The notes under the pieces: model-generated
What the model was told of the DNA's origin: nothing
Databases searched by the model: none
What the model saw: only the letters and a program-made list of their open reading frames with translations
Part shown: in pieces, positions 56,788-64,000 of the stretch
How positions within the stretch are numbered: the first letter of the stretch is position 1
How the letters are laid out: the number at the start of each line of letters is the position of its first letter
Program-made: the position numbers and the translations under genes
Assembly: GCA_963556695.1 (NCBI GenBank)
Contig: CAUWAG010000010.1
Location: 248,001 to 312,000 of the forward strand
Origin: Anthostomella pinea
Taxonomy: Eukaryota; Ascomycota; Sordariomycetes; Xylariales; Xylariaceae
DNA length: 64,000 bases
Reading direction: 5' to 3'

Positions 56788-57717
56788 ATGAACCCACCCC
56801 AAGCCATGGACGGAGCAAGTCTTCAAAGAGCCCTTGTAGGCTACCAGCGAATGAGCGAGATAGTCCGCAGGGAAATGCTCGAACCAGAGGCGGTTGCAGG
56901 TGGCGACAACAATACGCTGCGGAAGACCATGGAGAGCGGCATCCGTGTCCTAAGCCGCCGTTACGCTGCGACCAACCACCCCATTGAGCTGTTCGAAGCT
57001 GAAATTCGTGACATCTGGTACATGTTTACGGTTGCAGCGCAGAACATCGAGGCCCATCACCCCGCCCAGGATCGCTTGCTCCGGATTATCATGCGCGCGA
57101 GGCACCGTGGTGTCCTGCAGAGGATGACACATGAGGGTGGCCAGCTGGCCATGACTTCCCAGGGGCGCATCTGGGTCGATCTGCCTTTCCTTGTCCAGGA
57201 CGTGCGGAGTGCGTGGAAGAAGGTCATGGAGCCACCAGCCTTGTTCGATCAGCGCCGCAATCTAACATCAGCCATCGCCCGATTGGCGAGTTCAGGTGTC
57301 TGTGGTCATAAATTCAGCCAGTGTGGGCTGGAAATTATGAAGCTGGCTCTTGAGGTAGCACCAATGCCACCGTCCTCCTCTGATTCTTCATATGGATCCG
57401 GACACAGTGAAGAAGACCTGGCTCTCGTCGAGATTTGGCTCTCCTACGCAGGCGAGGACCTCTTGCGACTGTGTCTTACCGCCTCAACAGACAGCGACTC
57501 CTCATGGTCTCTGGACGGGCAAGATTCAGTTGGCCCACTCGCACGACAGGCTGGAGTTGAACCTACCGCGGTGTATTCCCGAGAGAGGTTTCTATTTTGG
57601 AAAGACAGGCTTGCAAGATTGACGGCTGAGGCGGAGCTCGAGTCTGCTGTGGAAGCATGGTGCGCGCATATGATCACGGGGGTCTGGGATGACTATTTCG
57701 GTATCTTGCCCTTCTGA
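56788..57717 (+). CDS. DUF3632 family protein
   Basis: Intronless, 309 residues from ATG 56788 (MNPPQAMDGASLQRALVGYQ); upstream codons in frame lack an ATG. The region LFEAEIRDIWYMFTVAAQNI with HHPAQDRLLRIIMRAR is the characteristic opening of DUF3632, and the end WCAHMITGVWDDYFG is also typical. DUF3632 proteins are helical, fungus-specific and of unknown function, often in multigene families. No membrane or signal sequence. No lesions seen, in contrast to its neighbours. Confidence 0.8.
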   Translation: MNPPQAMDGASLQRALVGYQRMSEIVRREMLEPEAVAGGDNNTLRKTMESGIRVLSRRYAATNHPIELFEAEIRDIWYMFTVAAQNIEAHHPAQDRLLRIIMRARHRGVLQRMTHEGGQLAMTSQGRIWVDLPFLVQDVRSAWKKVMEPPALFDQRRNLTSAIARLASSGVCGHKFSQCGLEIMKLALEVAPMPPSSSDSSYGSGHSEEDLALVEIWLSYAGEDLLRLCLTASTDSDSSWSLDGQDSVGPLARQAGVEPTAVYSRERFLFWKDRLARLTAEAELESAVEAWCAHMITGVWDDYFGILPF

Positions 57718-57851
57718 TGTATCTCAGTATCATTCAAGATATCCTTTCGGGTCGACAGCCAGTTGATCAGAATGGATGGGCCGAGCTTTCTTAACTAAGC
57801 AGCGATTCATTACTGACTATTTCTGGTTATCAATTACAGTCTTGCCCATAA

Positions 57852-58313
57852 TCATCCTTCACTGCTGTTCGTGCCGCTCTCCTTCATGCGAATAGTCTTT
57901 AGCGTAACGAGTATCTCGAACGCCTCGTAGACAGCTATCTCAAAGTCGTCCTAGCCCCAGCCGAATCTTCCAGCATTGCCGATGTCGTAACTGATAATGC
58001 CAACCATGAAACGTACGGCGTGATCAAGAGCTGTGAACTGACTCTTGTCGACGTTCTCGGCCTGATACTGATGCACCCACATGGTGTTCACCATCGCGTG
58101 GTGCTTCATCGTCTCGTTGAAATCGGGGTCGTCAATGCCCGGATGGTCGATGAGAAAGTCCTGGAGAAGCTCCTGGAAGAACGGGGCGATGCCCTCTGAC
58201 TCGAGCGCGTCCTTCAAGGCTTGATCGGTTCGAAATTTCGCGCCGAGCTTCTCACGAAGAGCTGACAGGTCGCCGTCGGTGGCTACAGCTTCCTCTTGGC
58301 GAGTGGTAGCCAT
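57852..58313 (-). pseudogene. Hypothetical protein with one in-frame TAG
   Basis: ATG 58313 (MATTRQEEAVATDGDLSALR) runs to TAG at 57951-57953, then the same frame continues protein-like (DDFEIAVYEAFEILVTLKTI) to TGA at 57852. The product looks like a small helical protein (LREKLGAKFRTDQALKDALE; FNETMKHHAMVNTMWVHQYQ). The TAG fits CAG to TAG. Family not recognised. If the stop is natural, the product is 120 residues. Confidence 0.5.
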
Positions 58314-58436
58314 GTCTGACGGTGATATCATCAGCATTTTCCGTTGAACACATTGTACAATGGTACACTTGTTGGTAGACCTACTGGCAGCAGCGTAAGA
58401 GGAAGCTCGGAAAGCAGGTTGTAGGTTGTTGGTCAC

Positions 58437-60340
58437 TGTTATAAGTTAGCAAGGACACGGTTGACAAAGCATGCGAGGGAAACTGACATGGTGATTGAAA
58501 GCTCAAAGTTTGGAGCACTGCGAAGCCTAACGAAGGAAAGGGAAAGTAGGTTAGGAGAGGGGAGGCGTGCAGGGTATTTATGCGAATTTTTGGCCGAATG
58601 ATTGACCGCAAAACAATAGAAGAATGGAATTCACATTGTCCAGGAGAGAAAGTAAAATTACCATTGTGAACAATGCCAGTGGTTAGTCGGTTGGCACATG
58701 GGACAGACGAATGAGATGAATAAGAGAAGGGGAACAGTGGGGTATCTTACACCTGTGGGCCATGAATATGTCAGATGAATTTCGCCAATTGTGGCAAGAC
58801 GTATTACACGAGTGTACTACTATACACAGGAGATTCTTTCGTACTCAGGCTGTGCGCCGATGAGTCGGCGACGGGCCTCTTCCCCATGCATGGGGTTGCC
58901 AGCGGTCTTGCGCTATATCATGGAGAACATATCGTTTCCACGACATATCATAGCTCTAATAAAACTTAAGAGGTTTGCCGAGAAGATAATCACCGAAACT
59001 GTTTCCTATAACCACCGGCAGGATAACAAAATGCATTGCGGCAATTTTCTTGGCTAGTATCCGGGGTATGGCCGCGGTGGAGTCTAGCGAGGGCATAATA
59101 GCAGCGGGAAAATGGGGCCATGTCGGATGGAACAAGTATTGAGGGGCAGCAGAATTTATATTCCTCGATTGTTTGCCTTCATGTCTTGATATGGTGACTC
59201 ATGGACAGGGAACCGTTGTCAATGACCGAGAGATCAACATCTCAGCCGTGAGCCAAAAGCGCTTGGGATTATTCCTCATTTTTGATTTTCCTTTCACCAG
59301 CAGCTCATCTTATGGACTTTGATAGGTTTCTCCATTCCCCTCTTTTCCAGCCCAATCTGAGCTCAACCCTATGCCAGACCACAATTTATCGTTAGCTGTA
59401 CAAGGAAGGGGAGTGGGTGAAAGCAGCGATTAACTTATGTGCTCCCACGCGGCCTGTAACTCGATTTGTGGACGGCAGCATGCAGTGCGTTGACTTAGGG
59501 AAAGGGCGCGCAGCTTGCCCCAGCGAATGCAATGAGCGATGCAAGGCCGGCCAAGAAAGTGGTGCCGCGTAAGGTCAGGACGAGGTTGTAGGGTCGAAAG
59601 ATCCGATGCGGGATAGTATAAAATGCGGAGTGATGATTGATGTTGAAAAAAAAAGTCCGGGAAGCCTGTGATTTGTTCTAAGGCGTGTTCAGAATGATGG
59701 AGCTGGGAAATGCTCTCGTTGTACAGGGAGGGCCATGGAGATTTCCGTGAGCCAGCGTGGCATCATATTACACGAGCCACCAAGCGGAAAGTATCCATCG
59801 AGAACGAATAATCCCATCTTCGTGAAAGTCGGTCATTTATCCTCCCTCCCTATTACTCCATCGCCATCTCGCAGCTGACATGGGTGTACAAGCCTTGTCC
59901 CAATAGCCCCTAGAAACACAATTGGCGATCGCAAGCCAGCGTTTCGACATTGGAACACATTCCATGCTCTACTTGCCACCTACTCTCAACCATTTGTGCG
60001 GGGGAATTATCGACATGGAATTGATTATACCTACCTCCTCATGAGCAATGGGAATGCTCACAGGTCGTTGGACAGCCTTAGACTCCGTCATGGGCAAGAG
60101 TATTCCTATTGAGGTCCAGAGAGACTATGATAGAGGCAATGTTGACTCGACACGAAGGCCCGAATTGGAGTTGATTGATTCGCTTGATCACCTACCCCCA
60201 ATGCCTCTAAAGTTGCAGTAACTTTAAACAATAGTCTCTGTGCGGTGAAAAAAATAGTCTTCACGACCAATTATAACACATACATCTAAGGGCTCCAGCC
60301 AATCACAACCTACGCAATTAACACTATAAGGCTCTATTAC
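58437..60340. other. Long intergenic region, no gene supported
   Basis: Normal to mildly AT-rich composition; only short frames without family features. No repeats recognised. Confidence 0.4.
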
Positions 60341-60530
60341 TGTTGAATACACGGATGCAAGCGAGTTCAGATTATTCAGGTTGTCAAGTGTGTTCTGTTC
60401 TTCTTCCTTTTCTGCTCTCCTTCTTCAGCCTACAGAGATTGATCATCTGTCTTCTTGGTGGGTCAGATGCCCTGTGCGTCTCTGCCCCACTGGAGATCTT
60501 CCGGTGTCTCTTTCCGGCTCCCATTCGACA
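60341..60530 (+). mobile_element. Solo LTR, family LTR-B, copy 2
   Basis: 190 bp from TGTTGAATACACGG to CCCATTCGACA with perfect 5-bp TSD ATTAC (60336-60340, 60531-60535). Longer than copy 1 because of an extra pyrimidine-rich stretch near 60395-60430. Confidence 0.9.
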
Positions 60531-60544
60531 ATTACCACCCTTAC

Positions 60545-61060
60545 CACTACTAATATATTACTACTTTAACACGTATAAAAACGCATTTATAAATAAAGAG
60601 CTCGTACAGCTTTCTAAACTTCCGGCTAACCTTAATTATTAGCTTTAATTTTAACCTTTTTAACTTATAAGCGAAGATTTAATCTTAAAACCGTCGCTTT
60701 TGTATAAAAAAATAATCCTTTTTTGTTATATGTTTATGTATGTCGTTAATACCGTTGTATTCTTATATATGCCGTTAAGCCTTTATAAAAACATCTTAAA
60801 AAGCTTTATTTATCGCTTTATTTGATATAAAATACTTTAAAACATAAAAAAACGTAAAAAGCAACGTTAAATATATTTAAAAGTACCTCAAATTTTTTAA
60901 AAACGTATATAAAATAAAGTACTTATAACCGAATAAATAAGGCGTAGTTAATTAAATAGCCGGGATAATATTTAAATTAAGTTAAACCCCTATTTTTTTT
61001 TAAAACAAACACGAACACCATTTTTTCAAAGTTACTATTAAACTTGTTTATTATAGAAGT
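60545..61060. other. AT-rich RIP tract
   Basis: TpA-rich DNA without genes, ending about 350 bp before the citrate synthase start. Confidence 0.65.
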
Positions 61061-61411
61061 TCGGATGTGGGCCCTTCATTGACTGAGCCGCAGTGTGGCG
61101 CATCAGGTGGCCCAATCAGCCAATGACTGGAAAAAACGGGGCCATGATAATGCCGAATCTAGCCATGGGCCAGACCCACTAATATTTGAACCTCGGCTCA
61201 GCGATCTTCATTGCATCAGCCTCATTCCGGCCCGGCTGGACACTGCAGTCTCAGTCCTCGTTCGACGTTGAAGCATTCGGTTGCTTCTGACAACTCCGGT
61301 CGTCCGATTCTGCCAGTTCTACATTTCGGACTTCAATCCAGTCTTATCCGCTTCGCCCACCCCCTCATCATCGTCTCTAGAGCCTCCAGCATCTTCAGCA
61401 TCTTCAACAGG

Positions 61412-62917
61412 ATGGTGACAGTTCCAAAACAAGCGCCACGTCAGTCACTGACGGTGGTCGACAACCGGACAAACAAGGTGTATGAGCTCCCCATCAAGCA
61501 CAACTCGGTGCTGGCCACAGATATCAAGAAGATCAAGTCTCAGGCTGGGGATGACCGGAAGGAGGATGAGACGGAACAGGGCCTCAGGGTCTTCGATCCA
61601 GCCTACATGAACACAGCTGTAGTGGAAAGCAAGATCACCTACATCAACGGTCTGGACGGCATCCTGCGGTATCGAGGCTACCCGATTGAGCAGCTGGTCA
61701 AGAAGAGCGACTTCCTGGAATCGGCGTTCCTGCTCATCTATGGCGAGCTGCCGACGAAGAACCAGTACAGTAACTGGCAGAACGAGATCATGCATCACAC
61801 CTACATCCACAGCGACATTGAGGGCATCTTCAAGTCGTTCCGATACGACTCGCACCCAATGTCCATGTTGACATCTTCATTCGCTACGCTTGGTGCCTTC
61901 GCACCCGAGGCCAACCCTTCACTCAGGGGCCAGAAGCTCTTTACTAATGCTGCCTCTGGAGACCCGGCGGCACTTCAGATCCTAGACAAGCAGATCCTTC
62001 GCATTATTGGCAAGGCGCCTACGCTAGCAGCCGCGTCTTACCGAATGAGACAAGGCAGACCGTTCAATCGACCGGCACAGGGCCTGTCGTACACGGGCAA
62101 CTTCCTCTACCTGCTAGACCACCTGTCCGGCACCGAGTACCGGCCCCATCCCGTGCTTGAGAAGGCCCTCGACGCCCTTTTCATCATTCACGCGGACCAC
62201 GAGGTGAACTGCTCGACCGCTACCGTTCTGCAGGTTGGCAGCTCTCTCGTGGACCCCTACTCCGTGGTCTCAGCCGGCTGCGCGGCATTGTACGGTCCAT
62301 CGCACGGTGGCGCCTCCGAGAGCGCGATCCGCATGCTGATGGAGATCGGATCGCCGGAAAACGTGCCGGCATTCATGGCCCAGGTGGAGAAGCGCGAGCG
62401 CGTGCTGGTCGGGTTCGGCCACCGCGTATACAAGAACGTCGACCCGCGGTCCACTGCCATCCGCGAGCTGGCCGAGCAGGTCTTCCAGGTTACGGGGCGG
62501 AACAAGCTCCTGGACACTGCCACGACTCTCGCGGACTATGCCCGGAAGAGCGAGTTCATGCGCAGCCGTAACTTGTACCCCAACGTCGACTTCTACTCTG
62601 GGTTGATCTACCAGGCTATGGGCTTCCCGCTTGACTTTTATCCCGTGCTTTTTGCTGTGCCGAGGTGTGTGGGCTGGCTGGCGCACTGGCGGCAAATGAT
62701 GCTCAACCCGTCTGGCGTCAAGATCTGGAGGCCCCGGCAGCTGTATCTTGGTGAGGGTGAGCGGGAGTATGTCGAGGCGGACAAGCGCAAGGAGAAGGCG
62801 AATGCTACCCCCTTTGATGCCCCTGTCGAGGTTCATCACGGCGGCGATAGCAAGAGGAACCGACTTGCTTCGTACAAGGATGCGGCAGGTCACACTCGGG
62901 ATAGAGCCAAGCTCTGA
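61412..62917 (+). CDS. Citrate synthase, probably peroxisomal
   Basis: Intronless, 501 residues from ATG 61412 (MVTVPKQAPRQSLTVVDNRT). The frame is open upstream but that part is low-complexity with family-foreign sequence. Citrate synthase landmarks: GLDGILRYRGYPIEQL, first catalytic His in HADHEVNCST, GPSHGGASES, second catalytic His in GFGHRVYKNVDPR (the family signature) and catalytic Asp in NLYPNVDFYSG. The C-terminus ends RAKL; AKL is a PTS1 signal, so a peroxisomal enzyme condensing oxaloacetate and acetyl-CoA (glyoxylate cycle) is most likely. There is no clear mitochondrial presequence. A 2-methylcitrate or alkylcitrate synthase is a less likely alternative. Confidence 0.92.
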   Translation: MVTVPKQAPRQSLTVVDNRTNKVYELPIKHNSVLATDIKKIKSQAGDDRKEDETEQGLRVFDPAYMNTAVVESKITYINGLDGILRYRGYPIEQLVKKSDFLESAFLLIYGELPTKNQYSNWQNEIMHHTYIHSDIEGIFKSFRYDSHPMSMLTSSFATLGAFAPEANPSLRGQKLFTNAASGDPAALQILDKQILRIIGKAPTLAAASYRMRQGRPFNRPAQGLSYTGNFLYLLDHLSGTEYRPHPVLEKALDALFIIHADHEVNCSTATVLQVGSSLVDPYSVVSAGCAALYGPSHGGASESAIRMLMEIGSPENVPAFMAQVEKRERVLVGFGHRVYKNVDPRSTAIRELAEQVFQVTGRNKLLDTATTLADYARKSEFMRSRNLYPNVDFYSGLIYQAMGFPLDFYPVLFAVPRCVGWLAHWRQMMLNPSGVKIWRPRQLYLGEGEREYVEADKRKEKANATPFDAPVEVHHGGDSKRNRLASYKDAAGHTRDRAKL

Positions 62918-63059
62918 GCATGGTTCGTCCTATTCTAAATTGAAGCTCTATGTTGGTCAGAGCAGGTGTTTTGTATAAAGAGAATCCGCCTCATATCTTG
63001 AGGATGTAGGAATCCGTCCCTCTGGGGGTTGTCTTCATGAGAAAAACAGCGTTCTTAAC

Positions 63060-63275
63060 TGTCACGGCGAGCATACTGAGGAGCTGGGACATGGCCTGCA
63101 GCAAGCAGCTATTACTCTATTGACGAGAATATCAAGACTAGAGAGGAAAGGAAGAGAGAGAGAGAGAGATAGGTACAGTGGGAGGTTGCCCCTTTAAGGG
63201 GATCCTTTGGTCAGATCCTTCCCCTATTGGGAAGTATCCGCTTGTCGTGTGGGAAGGTCTGTGCAGGCCGTCACA
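63060..63275 (-). mobile_element. Solo LTR, family LTR-A, copy 4
   Basis: 216 bp, reverse orientation (TGTCACGGCGAGC to GGCCGTCACA on the + strand) with perfect TSD TTAAC (63055-63059, 63276-63280). It lies 140 bp past the citrate synthase stop. Confidence 0.92.
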
Positions 63276-63280
63276 TTAAC

Positions 63281-64000
63281 ACTCGACTTTGTCTTTCTTG
63301 TTTCACTATAGAACTTCTCGGGTCTGGCTACGGGTTGATTGAGCTGCAATTCTTCCCTGCCACTAGATAAACCTCAGGGCGTGGGGGGTTTGAAAGGGAT
63401 AGCAGCAAGCCTTTCAGTGGGCTGTATCCATTTCGGCTGGAAGTGATAGCACACTAGATTCTGATTACATAAGCTAGTCCGACCTGCCAAGCTTTTTAAC
63501 GCGAACATTAATTCTAAGTCTCGAATTTATTTTAAACGAAGAAATTAATTTATGATTAATACGCGTTTTATTTTTAAATAAATATCTAGTTATGAAAACC
63601 TTTATAATAAGGGGTTTAAGCTTTAAAAGCCTCATAATTAGCGTTTTCAGGAAAAAAGAAAAAAAACTACAATCTTTTTAATATAAAAAAGCAGAGCAAC
63701 AGCTAGGTTTAAATATTAAACCTTAAAATAGTAATTAAATAACTTAAACAAATAGCTAGCGCGTTTAAATTATTCGATAATGTCATAGTACAGGACCATA
63801 TTATAGGGTCAAGAATAGAGTGTATTGGTTGCGTGATCTAACTTCGGTCCATAAAACGAATCTCAGTACTAAATACAGTGCAATCCTGAAAGACTGGCCC
63901 ATCTTTAGATCTAACTGTCAATGACTCCTTGTCTATCACCCCTGAAAGCCCCTGTATGGGGGCATTCCAGCCCTTAATAGAGGCTTTCTGCCCCTTTCTT
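63281..64000. other. No gene; AT-rich tract at 63490-63790
   Basis: Normal composition, then a RIP-like AT-rich stretch, then normal sequence to the window end. No gene or repeat recognised. Confidence 0.4.

Noticed and set aside
39490..58313. TAG read as glutamine (genetic-code change or programmed readthrough)
   Set aside because: Intact genes here use normal stops, and TAA and TGA also occur at such positions. C-to-T mutation explains all with less.

Overview
This is nuclear DNA from a filamentous ascomycete (Pezizomycotina). Genes have 50-70 bp GT..AG introns. Protein families are fungal (DUF3435, DUF3632, SRPK-like kinase, SIT-type siderophore transporter). Gene islands of normal composition alternate with AT-rich, TpA-rich, gene-free tracts typical of repeat-induced point mutation (RIP). 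I cannot place the species.

1-7.1 kb: repeat fragments, the stub of a membrane-protein gene, and a decayed Tad1-like LINE on the + strand ending in an (AAAC)n tail. 7.2-9.5 kb: an inverted-repeat-flanked segment with a broken captain-like DUF3435 tyrosine recombinase and a truncated STAND N-terminal domain. 10-19 kb: poor in intact genes, with two decayed C2H2 zinc-finger genes, a minisatellite and a second DUF3435 pseudogene split by a solo LTR. 20.3-26.2 kb: a complete but inactivated Ty3/Gypsy chromovirus with both LTRs and a TTAAT target-site duplication (TSD). 26.2-33.1 kb: AT-rich RIP DNA holding an uninterrupted Fot1/pogo transposon and nested solo LTRs.

34-53 kb is the functional core. 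It holds a siderophore transporter (mirB/SIT type), a SidI-like acyl-CoA ligase, a SidF-like hydroxyornithine transacylase and an AIF/AMID-like FAD oxidoreductase. Each has ATCWGATAA sites, the consensus of the SreA iron-regulatory GATA repressor, 430-670 bp upstream. Three of these promoters share a longer TTATCAGATCCG core. The natural reading is an iron-repressed cluster for hydroxamate siderophores of the fusarinine/TAFC type: the ligase activates the acyl group (likely in peroxisomes), the transacylase joins it to N5-hydroxyornithine, and the transporter re-imports the ferri-siderophore. The NRPS, hydratase and ornithine monooxygenase are not in this window. Between ligase and transacylase lie unknown genes carrying single in-frame stops, and a 562-bp tRNA-derived SINE whose 3' end matches the LINE tail.

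53.4-64 kb: solo LTRs, a decayed SRPK-like kinase, a DUF3632 gene, a small gene with one in-frame stop, and an intronless citrate synthase ending in a peroxisomal AKL signal.

Four solo LTRs of one family (LTR-A) lie inside other elements or next to genes, each with a 5-bp TSD, so relative insertion order can be read. All coordinates and splice sites were read by eye; no database search was possible.
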